From: Wyeomyia smithii
Taxonomy: Eukaryota > Arthropoda > Insecta > Diptera > Culicidae
Assembly: GCF_029784165.1 (NCBI RefSeq)
Contig: NC_073695.1
Location: 139,655,762 to 139,719,761 of the forward strand
Direction of reading: 5' to 3'
Length of the DNA stretch: 64,000 bases
Part shown: in pieces, positions 45,735 through 57,048 of the stretch
Numbering within the stretch: the first letter of the stretch is position 1
How the letters are laid out: each line of letters opens with the position of its first letter
Notes under the pieces: generated by a model
Told to the model about the DNA's origin: nothing
Database searches by the model: none
The model's input: only the letters and a program-made list of their open reading frames with translations
Position numbers and translations under genes: made by a program

Positions 45735-46331
45735 ATGGAGTACACGTTCCCAAAAGCAGATGCCATGCAGGGCATCCCAGAATTTGATGGATCGCTAGAC
45801 GAACTAGAAGCGTTCGTTTATCATATCGAGCATTTTGCTCGGGAGATACCAGAAGGAGTATCACACGCTCCACTGGTTTACATTGTTCTATTAAAACTAA
45901 AAGGCAGAGCTGCTGCCGCAATACATCGAATTAACGCAAATGCTTGGCCACAGGTTAAGCAGAATTTAGTAAAGGAATTTGGGGATATTATACGCATCGA
46001 GGCAGTTATAAATCAAGTAGAAACATTGAAACAGGAAGCGAATGAGACCTTTCCTGATTATAAAAAGAGGATATTGAAAATTAAGAAGCAAATCGACTCC
46101 TACGAAACTAATTGTACGAAGTCATGCATGATAGTTAGTCTTCGATTACATTTTATGGCGGGTTTGTGTGACACCGCATTGAAAGAAGCTGCTCAAGGTA
46201 AACGAACATTGAAGTTAGAAGAGCTGCTAGACGACTTAGAGGATTACTACCATGAGCGTTATCACACCGCGGAAATAGAAAACAGAATACAGGGCCTAGA
46301 ATGGGTCGAAAGACAGCGCGATGCGCTTTGA
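45735..46331 (+). CDS. gag: E1 Gag (capsid-like part)
   Basis: The 198-codon frame from ATG at 45735 encodes a Gag of the Ty3/gypsy type, the structural protein of the virus-like particle. Residues about 14-60 (IPEFDGSLDELEAFVYHIEH) and 80-165 resemble the retrotransposon Gag capsid domain. No CCHC knuckle is present in this part. It ends with UGA at 46329-46331. The same frame then stays open through a basic Asn/Arg/Tyr-rich region and into the protease, so gag and pol form one frame interrupted by this codon. E2 has an arginine codon (AGA) at the same place and reads straight through. The UGA is followed by CAA. Confidence 0.9.
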   Translation: MEYTFPKADAMQGIPEFDGSLDELEAFVYHIEHFAREIPEGVSHAPLVYIVLLKLKGRAAAAIHRINANAWPQVKQNLVKEFGDIIRIEAVINQVETLKQEANETFPDYKKRILKIKKQIDSYETNCTKSCMIVSLRLHFMAGLCDTALKEAAQGKRTLKLEELLDDLEDYYHERYHTAEIENRIQGLEWVERQRDAL

Positions 46332-46625
46332 CAATTTGATAGTAGCAGAAATATTTTCACAATTAATTACGAAGACGCTAATTGTAGCAACAGCCGCCTG
46401 GGAAGAAATGAATATTATAATCACAAAAGTAAGGATAGAATAATCTACAAGCAAAACAATTATGACAATATATGTAGATCTAGCGACGGTAATCGATACA
46501 ATTACAGTTATCGCACCGCACGTTCATGTCGGCGGAGTCAAAGGGGCTACGCCACTGGTTGGAAATATAATTATTACGGTCAAAATGGACCAACTGATAG
46601 GAGGCACAGGAATTCGTATACCCGG

Positions 46626-49600
46626 ATGCCTCAGAAAATGCTTATGGTAGCCAACATTAATGAAAGAAGTAGTAATTTGCAAAAAGAAGGTATTTTGGAT
46701 CCTGTTGCACAGGAATATTTTAACGAGGATTTAGCAGAAATTTGCGAAGATGTTGACTGGCGGAGATGTACCGATGAGCCCAGCAATATAGAAATAGCCG
46801 ATTGGAGGACCGCATGCAATCACATAAGAGACAACAGTGCTTGTGTGGCTAAGCGAGTATATTACGATGTCAGAGGGCACTTAATGTTAACCCTACTGGC
46901 TAAGCAGAATGTCAAATTTACGTTGAACCTGATCTTAGATACAGGTGCATGTGCGAATATAATTAATGCACGCATTGCGAATCTTTTGAATGTACCGGTA
47001 AATACACAGGACGTAACCACTTTTGGAGGTATCGGCCAAGACATTGTGCGTACCTCAGGTACAATTATGTTGGATTTAATAGTCGGAGACTTTTTGATCC
47101 CGACGCAATTTCATATATTAGAAAATTTGCCTAGCGACGGATTAATCGGCGCAGAATTCTTAAAGAAGCATACGCTTCAAATAGGAAATAATTTTGATTA
47201 CATAGTGTTCAAAAAACACGGAAACAGAAGTCCGGACGACTTGAGTCCGTGGAGTATGCCCAAAGACGAAGTCCTTAGTCAACATGTTTATGTGGCAGCC
47301 AGAAATAGAGTTATGGTGCAGAACGAGTTGCGAGATACTAGCAACACAGCCCGCAATGAGGCTGACGTAGACAAAAACGAAATAAATAGAGAGCACCAAA
47401 CATATCGAAATGAAGAGCCGAAGAACAATTTTCTTGACTCGAAGAATACTATAATGCCCGAGTTGGACCTAGACTCGAGGCTTGACTATGACCTGTTGGA
47501 GCACAAGCTGACACCAGAGTCAAAAGGAAATGTAAGAATTGAAAAACTACGGCAAGTGCTGAATTTGGCGCACTTGCCTGATAGAGAATTCAGGACAGTG
47601 AAGAATATAGTTGAAAGCTATGCAGATATTTTCTTTTTCGAGGGCGACAGGTTAACCACTACTGACGCCGCCGTACACACGATAGAAACTTCATCGGAGG
47701 TGCCTATCAATAAGCGGCAATATAGATTTCCGGAGGCCACGAAACGGCACATTAATAAGGAAATCGATGAAATGAGGGCGCAGGGTATTATTAGACCCAG
47801 CACTAGTCCCTGGAATGCACCGGTGTTATGTGTACCAAGGAAACCGGATGCTGACGGAAATAAAAGATACAGAATTGTGGTAGACTTTAGATCATTGAAC
47901 GAAGTTACCAAGCCGTTTGTATACCCAATACCTCTTATAAATGAGATATTGGATAATGTTGGAGGAGCAAAATATTTCTCCTCAATTGATTTAAAATCGG
48001 GGTTCTATCAAGTCCCGATAGACCGCCGAGATGCGGCTAAGACGGCGTTTTCCACTCCCAAAGGCCACTTCGAATTTACACGGATGCCGATGGGGCTAAA
48101 GAACAGCCCCTCAACATTCCAAAAACTTATGAATACTGTTCTCTTTGAGATAGGGGACGTGAAAGCTTTTGTCTACCTCGATGACATTATAGTTTTCGGT
48201 GACACTATCACCGACCATAATGATAACTTGCGAAAAGTATTACAAGCTTTGCGCAAACATAACTTAAAAATAGAACCATCAAAGTGTCAGTTTTTGAAAA
48301 AGGAACTGGAGTATTTGGGTCATGTCGTTAATGAAGAAGGCATAAAACCCACCAATGCAAATATTAAGGCCATTCAAAGCCTTAAGCCACCCACAAACGT
48401 AAAAGGTATAAGGTCATTTCTGGGAACAGTAAATTTTTACGGGAAGTTTATCCCCAACATCGCGGAGAAGCGCAAGCCGCTGAATGATTTGTTGAAGAAA
48501 GACGCTAAATTTGTGTGGGGAAAAGAGTGTCAGGAAGCGTTCGAATTCCTTAGAAACGCGCTGATTACAGAGCCAGTTTTAGTCCGGCCAGATTGTCAAG
48601 ACACTTTTGTTATTACGACAGACGCTAGCAATTATGCTATTGGAGCCGTCCTGTCGAATGAAAAATCCATGCACCGGCCGATCGCGTTCGCGAGTCGTGC
48701 ACTTGTTGGTGCAGAGACCAGATATCATATCATAGAAAAGGAACTATTGGCTATTGTATGGGCCATAGAATACTTCAAACATTACATTTTTGGTCAAAGG
48801 TTTATCGTTTACACAGACCACAGACCACTTATAGCGATTTGGAGGCTCAAAGAGACATCTCCAACGCTGACAAGATTGAGACTAAAGTTGCAGGGTTTGG
48901 AATGCAGCATCAGGTATAAACAGGGTAGCGAAAATATAGTCGCCGATTTTTTGTCACGTGTATCAGATGGGACGTGTCAGGGGCAGGAAAGTTCACCCCA
49001 CAGGCAGATAGCCATGATTACGCGCCAGCAGAAACGCCTGCTAGAGCAGCAGAAGAACGCTTCGGATGATTTGAACGGCACAATACAAGATTTGAGTGCC
49101 ATAGACATTGAGCGTACAGTAATTGCGCCAGATCAAGTGGAAACAATTTTAAAGGAATTTCACGATGCACCCTTAGGAGGGCACGTAGGAGCGCGACGAA
49201 TGCGCCAAAGAATTGGCACACTTTTTACGTGGGCTACGATGAAACGGGATATCGAGAACTACGTTCGGCAGTGTGATTCCTGCCAAAAGAACAAAATTGG
49301 AAGATCAAACAAGATACCGATGCAGATCACCACAACCGCATCGGAGCCATTTGAAAAATTATACATGGATATAGTAGTATTACCCGAGTCCGACTTAGGA
49401 AATCGTTATGGTCTGGTCATGCAAGACGACCTAACTAGATATTTAACTGTCGCACCTATGGAAAACCAAGAAAGCCAGACGGTAGCGAGGACTTTTGTAG
49501 AGAATTATATTTGCAAATTTGGCGTACCGTTGGAGTTAGTTACAGATAACGGTGCGAATTTTGTAAGCACACTCATGAAAGATGTGTGCAAAATTTTGAA

Positions 49601-50168
49601 AATTAAGAAAATAACGACGAGTCCGTACCACCCACAAGCAAATTTGGTGGAAAGATCTAATCGGGAGTTAAAAACTTACCTAAGGCAATTTATTGGCGGA
49701 AAACCGCACACGTGGGATAACTTACTCCCATTTTTTACGTTTCAGTATAATACTTCAGTAAACTCATCAACGGGGTACACCCCTTTCGAATTGTTGTATG
49801 GACGTACAGCACGCATTCCCACCTCCATTTACAAGCGGAATGGAGTGGACAATTTGACATATGAAACATATACACAAGAGATGAAAAAAATATTTTTTGA
49901 CCTCCACGCGAACGCACAAGCCAACCTGAAAAGGAGTAAAGAGAACCGCAAACAAATTTACGACAGATCATCTAATGATTACAAACCCATGTGGGGTGAA
50001 CAAGTATTAGTGAAGGCCGTAGCGACTGGTGCAGGCCAAAAGCTTCAGAACATATGGAGAGGACCATATGAAGTAGTGGACATTCCAAGCGAAATGACCA
50101 CAGTAATTAGAAACGGAAATCGTTTAGAAAAAGTTCATAATAACCGGCTTAAGCGTTATTATGACTGA
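46626..50168 (+). CDS. pol: E1 Pol: protease, RT, RNase H, integrase
   Basis: A 1,180-codon segment counted from the first ATG after the UGA; the frame is actually open from 46332. Domains: retropepsin LDTGACAN (residues 104-111); reverse transcriptase about 355-600, with catalytic Asp in SSIDLKSGF (455) and YLDD (517-520); RNase H about 660-780, with TTDASNY (Asp 666), EKEL (704-707) and YTDHRPL (Asp 731). The integrase zinc finger is H846, H853, C883 and C886, and the core has D915 (YMDIV), D974 (VTDNG) and E1009 (LVERSN). A GPY/F motif is at 1146-1148. All catalytic residues are present. Relative to E2, about 165 residues are missing between residues 828 and 829 (junction SAIDI/ERTVI). Integrase lacks a visible chromodomain. 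The protein would copy and insert the element. Confidence 0.95.
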   Translation: MPQKMLMVANINERSSNLQKEGILDPVAQEYFNEDLAEICEDVDWRRCTDEPSNIEIADWRTACNHIRDNSACVAKRVYYDVRGHLMLTLLAKQNVKFTLNLILDTGACANIINARIANLLNVPVNTQDVTTFGGIGQDIVRTSGTIMLDLIVGDFLIPTQFHILENLPSDGLIGAEFLKKHTLQIGNNFDYIVFKKHGNRSPDDLSPWSMPKDEVLSQHVYVAARNRVMVQNELRDTSNTARNEADVDKNEINREHQTYRNEEPKNNFLDSKNTIMPELDLDSRLDYDLLEHKLTPESKGNVRIEKLRQVLNLAHLPDREFRTVKNIVESYADIFFFEGDRLTTTDAAVHTIETSSEVPINKRQYRFPEATKRHINKEIDEMRAQGIIRPSTSPWNAPVLCVPRKPDADGNKRYRIVVDFRSLNEVTKPFVYPIPLINEILDNVGGAKYFSSIDLKSGFYQVPIDRRDAAKTAFSTPKGHFEFTRMPMGLKNSPSTFQKLMNTVLFEIGDVKAFVYLDDIIVFGDTITDHNDNLRKVLQALRKHNLKIEPSKCQFLKKELEYLGHVVNEEGIKPTNANIKAIQSLKPPTNVKGIRSFLGTVNFYGKFIPNIAEKRKPLNDLLKKDAKFVWGKECQEAFEFLRNALITEPVLVRPDCQDTFVITTDASNYAIGAVLSNEKSMHRPIAFASRALVGAETRYHIIEKELLAIVWAIEYFKHYIFGQRFIVYTDHRPLIAIWRLKETSPTLTRLRLKLQGLECSIRYKQGSENIVADFLSRVSDGTCQGQESSPHRQIAMITRQQKRLLEQQKNASDDLNGTIQDLSAIDIERTVIAPDQVETILKEFHDAPLGGHVGARRMRQRIGTLFTWATMKRDIENYVRQCDSCQKNKIGRSNKIPMQITTTASEPFEKLYMDIVVLPESDLGNRYGLVMQDDLTRYLTVAPMENQESQTVARTFVENYICKFGVPLELVTDNGANFVSTLMKDVCKILKIKKITTSPYHPQANLVERSNRELKTYLRQFIGGKPHTWDNLLPFFTFQYNTSVNSSTGYTPFELLYGRTARIPTSIYKRNGVDNLTYETYTQEMKKIFFDLHANAQANLKRSKENRKQIYDRSSNDYKPMWGEQVLVKAVATGAGQKLQNIWRGPYEVVDIPSEMTTVIRNGNRLEKVHNNRLKRYYD

Positions 50169-53100
50169 ATATATGAACTTAAACTATGCTTTCAAGGTTA
50201 ACGGACAGAATATATTTAATGAAATACGATATTGGAGGGCATGAGTTATAATAGCAAGCACCTAAAACTGTATGAAAAAGTAAGGTGGAAGTAAAATATA
50301 GGCGTGAAAAAATACGAAAAGTCGCCGAGAAAGATGAATGATTTTATTGAAGAAGCAGAACCAAACGAAAAAAATATACTGAAGTTAAGGCGTGAAGAAA
50401 TAGAAAAAGTCGCCGAAAATACCAAGAGCCTTTCAATGACAGGAATCAAAAGGCGTAACAAGGTTTAAAAAAGGAAATGACGTGAAAAAAATACGAAAAG
50501 TCGCCGATAGAGATATACAGCCTTTGAGGATACCGGTCAAATGGCATAACACAATTGAAAAAATTAAAATACGAATGGAGGCGTGAGGGACGAGTAACCC
50601 AGCCGATAACAGTTAAATAAATAGAAAACTTGGGGAATTTGAATGACTAGAATGACCTGGAATGTGGTGATGGAAAATTAAAGAGTTAATAGAAATTGAA
50701 ACAGCATTTGTTTGTTTTTTGTAAAATGCAAATGTAAACATGGGAAAATTATATAGTGAACAAAGACCTCATGAAAACGAGATTTGATTAATGGCTGATG
50801 GCCCAATGAGAAAAGAAAACCGATCAATGAAGTATTGGATTTTTTTTTCTTTTTTGAAAGGGAGAAAACTTAAATGACGGAAAACAATAGAACTAGGAGA
50901 GACTTTGGACAAGAAGGCTAAACCTACCGGACAAGGAGACTGCTGACTTTAGGAGATTCAGACTATTCTAATTTTAGTTAAGGACGAGCGAATGTAGACA
51001 ACGGGGTGGTTACCCAGAATGATTGGCGGGAGTGCAAATTGGGTGAAAGAAAAACAAGGGAATAACCGGCCCAGGATGATTGAGTGTGCGAGTTTTCATT
51101 TATTTCCTAACCTTCTTATCTTTCAGGAATCTCTAAAGCGGGCGGTCGCACCTTCGGACGGAAGGGGGAGAGGTATTATGCAGGCAACTGCATACTAAGG
51201 GGGAGTGTAAGTAGTGTAAGTATGACAGTATGACAGTAGCAAGAGACAAATCGAAATTTAAATAATAACAGATTCAAAAAGAGATGCAAAAGATTAAAGA
51301 ATAAAGCAGATGAGAAAGTGACGGGACATTTTAAGTGCACATAGAAGATGATATGAGGTGTTAAGAACACGCCAGTTATTAGACGAACATTGTAAATCAA
51401 GACAGAAGAAAACGATAAATATTTAATCAACGCGGTTTGTACAATGAAAAGATTTATTTATGAATCAGACAGGAAATACTTGACAAAGGACAAGAAAAGA
51501 TTGAACCAATGCGGTTTGTTCGATGAAAACATGATGAAACAAAAACAGAGAGATGAAAAAATAATACATTGTGCGGAAACAGATTTATTTTATTGAAAAC
51601 TGTTATAAGAAGAAGGAGGAAAATATTTGGAAAGAACGCAAAATGAAGAAAATATGTAACCAAAGCAACGAATTGATGCTATTTTTTTTTTTAAATTGAA
51701 GAAAGTTATTTGAACTCTTTTTGATGAAAAACAAAAGCGTTAATAATGAGCCACAAGACAAGTTAAACTGGTATTTTAAAGCGGAAAGTAAAAGCCTAAT
51801 ACAGATAAATGGATAAATATGTGTCGAAACGATTTCAAATGAAAAAAAAAATATCAAATAACAAAGTTAGAAAGTGCATAATGGAAAAGAAGTAAACAAT
51901 GCACAATTGAATCAGATGAATCAAATACTGAAATACTAAATCAAATCTAATACAAATGATGTACAACTTAGTAGGGGGAAAAACCGAATTATGTCATCCG
52001 AACAAGAAGAGAAATACGGGCCTAGATTGTAAGTAGAAGCCTAGAGTAGATAATAGAATGTAGAATGTGTAGAATGAAGCCCGTACGCGAGTGAACAGTA
52101 ATTTTAAACAGCAAGTGGAAAAAGTAACAAAACGAAAAAAAGAATTGATGAAATAATGGCAAAAAAATAATGCACCACTTGCTAAGTAGGGCAGCTAGCA
52201 TCTAAGAATTGACAACGAGACGAGTTCCCGATCTTCGAAGACGACCGAGGTGATTACAACGGATGCTGAGATGGGGGCATACCATAATGCCCAGTATGAC
52301 GCGAAAAGGGAAGCAGACGGTTGTGAGGGGAGTTGAACGGCGGGTGTCTATGGTCGAGATGGAGGTAAAGCCAAACGATATTACCAAGAGGAGACAAGCA
52401 GTATCCAGTTTTTGAAGAGGCCAGATGTGCAACAGAATTCAATCAATGCGGCTCATGGTCGAGCCAGAATCGAGACTCCAGCGCGAAGAAGAATACAGCA
52501 AACTACACAGCAAAGGGCGTAATAATTTGTTTCAAATATATATTACTCATTGAGAGTTATTGACTTCTACAAATGAGGATTCGAGGTCAAAGCCAAACAA
52601 GCAAAATGACGCTATAAAATGTTGCTCGTGTTTATTCAACTATGTTCTTTCCGCACTACGATCTGAAAGTGTGCGCACATATGTTAGCGGGTAATTGGAC
52701 ACCCCGCGCAGACAGTTAAAGATGATAAACCAAGTGGCCAGTGGCAATCGCAAATCTTTTCGCCACACGGCGCGTAACAATACTATAAGCAAAAAAAAAA
52801 ATATACAGCCGATCTATGTCAAAGGGACACGGCTAACCCAACATTAAGGTTCAACAACAAACTCTGAACAATCGTAAAACAGCCAGATGAACTGCAGCCT
52901 TCATTGAAGTGCAATTGTAACCATTGAACTATTGGAAATAACCCGATGCCTTAGGGATAAGTTCGCGAGGATGACACCACAACCAACCGATGAGAACCTC
53001 TACTGCCAGACGCACCCTTCCGTTTCAAACCCCCTGTAACCCGTCGCTTGAATCCGACAGCCAAGCAGCGGATATCTACAAGGCGCAGCGCACCAGGCGA

Positions 53101-53357
53101 GCGAACACTTGTCAATTTGTTATGAAGAAAATCCATGTCTGAAAACGTTAATTTATGTAGAAATGATATGTATCACTATTGTAATTAATTGAATTTTACG
53201 TGCAAAGGGAAGAAGGAATATCATGAAAACGAATATGTATATAGTAGCATAAAAACGCGAAAAATAATTGTTATGAAAAACACACCTATCGGCCGTCAGA
53301 ACGGACCATGTGACAATCATCTCTTCTAGATAATGGCCAACTAGGCGGGGTGGCAGA
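50169..53357 (+). other. E1 3' non-coding tail
   Basis: 3.2 kb contains no conserved reading frame. The plus strand is strongly purine-rich, with many AAAGAAR-type runs. Near its start a 27-28-bp motif, 'ggcgtgaaaaaatacgaaaagtcgccga', occurs three times (50301-50328, 50389-50416, 50479-50507; shown variants differ at few bases). The tail is preserved in E2 and E3, so it is an ancestral part of the family rather than a private insertion. It ends in the polypurine tract aggcggggtggcaga (53343-53357). Confidence 0.75.
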
Positions 53358-54038
53358 TGTGACGTCACACCCCGCGCAGAAATACCTTATGTTCCGTCAC
53401 GCAGGATTTTATCATACGGTACATTTTAGCTTAGTCCGAAAGAAAGTAAAGCCTTCTGTTGAATGAAATGAAAACAGGTAGAGTGTAAAAGCGGGACACG
53501 GCCGTCCGCCGTTTTCCCCCAAAAACAAGACCAATTGTAAAGAAAACAGGAAAGATCCTGTAGAAAGACCGCGAACGGTTCTGCTATGCAAGCGTTGGCG
53601 ATAGCACTTTGTTTTCCGCGATGAATAGTCACTAAAGCCACCGAGGCATTGAATAAACAAAAAAGAACTCGACAAACGGTAGCGTCGCTCAGCGTCGCCC
53701 ATGCTCACGCGCGGGTTCTTAGCGCTCACGCTAGCGCACGTGTTTTGGAGCACATGTTATAGCGCTCTCAAGTAGTTAGTTGTATGTACTAAAAGTTAAG
53801 CACGAGAAAGAGACAGGCCAAGACATGCCATAGGCCAGTATAGAACAGCTAGGTATGTGGTGACCGGATCGAAGGGGAAAAGTCTCTCTCCCTGAGTTAC
53901 CGGTAGGGTATATTTAAGTAGTGATGTACGAAAAATAAAGTCAGTTAGTCCACCGTTATCTTGTGTATTAATTCCGCGCCAAAGGCGCGTACAGGGATAT
54001 CTAGTAGAAGAATTCCCTGGTAGGTTATAACCTACACA
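53358..54038 (+). repeat. E1 3' LTR
   Basis: 681 bp, same length as the 5' LTR with three substitutions. It is followed by the target duplication CCGG (54039-54042) and then by the continuing leader of BEL/Pao element 2. Confidence 0.97.
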
Positions 54039-57000
54039 CCGGTAAAACTCGAGGCGTTTGTCAGTACTTGTGCAATTGGTGAAGCTATCAGTTCTCCAGG
54101 TAGGCTGAGACAGTATATGTTTAGCCGAAGGAGGTCTATTTTGAATACTACATTCGAGTTTCTTCTCCACTACATCATTTCACACGAACCTGAGGGTCAT
54201 CATGCCAGCTACAGCATCCACGCCTAAAAAGCTGGCCTCACTAAAGTCAAGCTGCGAAGCTGAAGGGTTTGCACGCTTCGTTCAAAAACATTTGACGGAG
54301 CTGCGAGAAAAGTTTGGAGAGTTGGTTGGAGAGGTTGAATCTCATGAGGACTTTGTGGTTGGAGATGATGCTTTTGCCAAGGAGCGGTTGGATTTCGAAA
54401 ACCGTTATTCTTATGTTAAATCTTATTTGCTGGACAAGATCAAAGAGTTGCAGGATCCTCCGGTGAAGATCAGTCTGCAGCAGAGGTTGAGAATTCCATG
54501 CATGTTTCGTCGGATCATGTTCGTTTACCTCAAATAAAACTTTAAACGTTCGACGGTAACATCGATGAGTGGCTTTAGGGACCTTTTCACATCGATGATT
54601 CACTGGAAGGTAGAGCTACCAGATGTGGAAAAACTTCTTTGCTTAAAGAGTTGTCTGCAAGGAGAGGCAAACGAGAGGAAACTATCCAATTTCTTGGGAA
54701 ACATTACGGAAACGCTATAACAATAGCAAATTGTTGAAGAAGCGGCAAATTTAATCGCTTCTAAAACTTCCTTTGGTGGCTAAGAAGTCTGCAGTCGAAT
54801 TACATACACTTTTGGACAGTTTTGAACGAGTTATTCACACTTGGATCAGTTTGCACAGCCAAATGACTTCAAGGATCTGCTGTTGGTTAACATTCTCAGT
54901 TCACGTTTGGATCCCAGCACACGCAGAAGTTGGCAACCATTCCGAGTCAGCCACAATGCAGCTCAAACGAAAACTGGGAAATGCCCCGCTTGTCCCGAAA
55001 ATCATTGGCTATACTCTTGTTCCACTTTCCAAAAGATGCCGGTAGCTAGTAGAGAATCTTTGTTGCGCACTCAATCGCTATGTTGTAACTGCTTTAAGCG
55101 AGGTCATCAGGCTAAAGAGCTGTTCCTCCAAAAATTCTTGCAGGAAATGTAAAAGTCGGCATCATACACCGGTTTGCTTCCAGAAAGATGGAGAATGCGA
55201 GAAACAAAAGACAACCGAAAAACCTGGACCATCTAGAAACAATGTGGTTTCGTTAGCGGACACGAGTATGAGAACTGCAAATACATCAGTAACGGAAATA
55301 ATAACAACCCACCACTCGCAAAATCGAAGCACTAATATACTACTTACAACAGCCGTGGTTCTGGTCGAGGACGATGAAGGCCCACATTACCCTGCACGGG
55401 CGTTACTAGACTCGGGATTGGAATCTAACTTCATCTCGGAGCAACTTCGTTAAATGTTAAAGATGTCCAGGGAAATGGATATTGCAGTACTCGGAGTAGG
55501 CGATTCAACGCATCGCGGCTACAGTGCACTCACGCGTTTCTGAATTTTCAAGAAAAATGGAATTTTTGGTTTTACCAAGGGTTACGGTGAACCTACCAAT
55601 AACAACGGTGCAAATTTCGGAATAGAAATTCCCAGAAGGAATTCATCTGGCGGATCCAGCTTTTTTCCAATCAAAATATGTCGATTTGGTTCTCGGTATA
55701 CTGGCTTTTTCAGCTTCTTCTGGGCTAGCAACGAGCTCACACTGGGTGACGGTCTTCCACGGCTAACTGAATCGGTTTTCGGTTGGGTGGTGTCCGGTGA
55801 GATACAATCAGCGAAAATTTCTTCTTGTATCACGTGTAACTTGGCGGAATCAGACACTTTGGAACAGTTAATGGAGCAGTTTTAGGCCTGTGAGGATATG
55901 GGCAACTGCAACAAATATTCACTCGAAGAGGCGCGCTGCGACTAGCAGTTTGGGCGTACTACTCGAAGGGAATCTGATGGTCGGTATGCTGTTTCGCTCC
56001 CCAAGGATGATTCAACTTTTTCGCTGCTGGGTATGTCAAAAGATATTGCTTTATGCGTTTTCAAGGGCTAGAGAGGAGGTTGGATCGAGACACCGAACTT
56101 CGTAAGCAATATGAAACTTTCATGATGGAATATTTGACCTTAGGACACATGAAAAAGGGTAGAAACTGGCGAGCAAGCAGAAGTCATAGATGTAATTTGT
56201 CGCATCATTCTGTGGTAAAGGCTTCTAGTACTACAACAAAGGTCAGGGTGGTCTTAGATGCTTCATGTTAAACATCGACTGGCATCTCTCTCAATGACGC
56301 ACTTCTCATTGGCCCGATAGTTCAGCGAGACCTCCGTTCTATCATACTCCGTAGCCAAACTCGCCTAGTAATGGTTGTCGCAGACGTGGAGAAAATCTTC
56401 AGGAAAATATACATGGATCAGGCGGATTCTCCGCTACAAAGCTTTTAATGGCGTTTTAATCGTGACGACGAAGTTGCAACGTACAAACTCAGCACCGTTA
56501 CATACGGGACGAAACATGCCCCATTTTTGGCCACTCGTACCCTGAAACAGCTAGCAATGGACGAGAGTGAGAGGTTCCTTTTGGCAGCCCAGGCAACTGA
56601 GTAAGATACATATATAGACGATCTGGGGCGGACGTCATCGATACCGCAGTTGAATTAAGAAGTTTCCCTGTTTTAAAGTGGAGGTTTTCGATTACGAAAA
56701 TGGATATCTAACAACGAGTGGGTTTTGGAAGGTATACCCAACAAAAATCTGGCACTCCTCAATACGAACGTGGTAAATTCATTGACACTGACTATGGGGT
56801 TGACATGGTTGCCCAAAACGGACTGCTTGCGGTTTTAGTTTGCTATTCCGGCATTGCTTACTGATCAAATTCTAAACAAACGCAAGATTCTCTCCATCAT
56901 CGCAGCGCTTTTCGATCCCCTAGGGCCCATGGGAGCAACAATTGTGAAGGCTAAAATCTTTTTGCAAGGACTTTGGTATCGTGTTAATGCAGGAGGCAAA

Positions 57001-57048
57001 CGGTTGGAGTGGTATGAAGTACTTCCAGCAACGGTAGGTGAGGAGTAG

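Larger units (their letters stand above)
42617..54038 (+). mobile_element. Gypsy-type LTR retroelement E1, young and nearly complete
   Basis: The 11,422-bp element has 681-bp LTRs (42617-43297 and 53358-54038) that differ at three positions, TG...CA termini, and a CCGG target duplication at 42613-42616 and 54039-54042. Order: LTR, primer-binding site (TGGTGACAGCGCG from 43300), 2.4-kb leader with a 147-aa ORF, gag, protease-RT-RNase H-integrase, 3.2-kb non-coding tail, polypurine tract, LTR. There is no envelope gene. It is the youngest large insertion in the window. Two pol/gag differences from E2 (an in-frame UGA and a ~165-codon deletion) make autonomous activity doubtful. Confidence 0.97.

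Noticed and set aside
46332..50168. E1 pol as a fully functional polymerase
   Set aside because: All catalytic motifs are present, but about 165 residues found in E2 are missing and gag carries an in-frame UGA, so full function is not claimed.
50169..53357. Possible envelope gene after pol in E1
   Set aside because: No frame on the sense strand is long enough or conserved, and no signal peptide, furin-like site or membrane segment could be supported.
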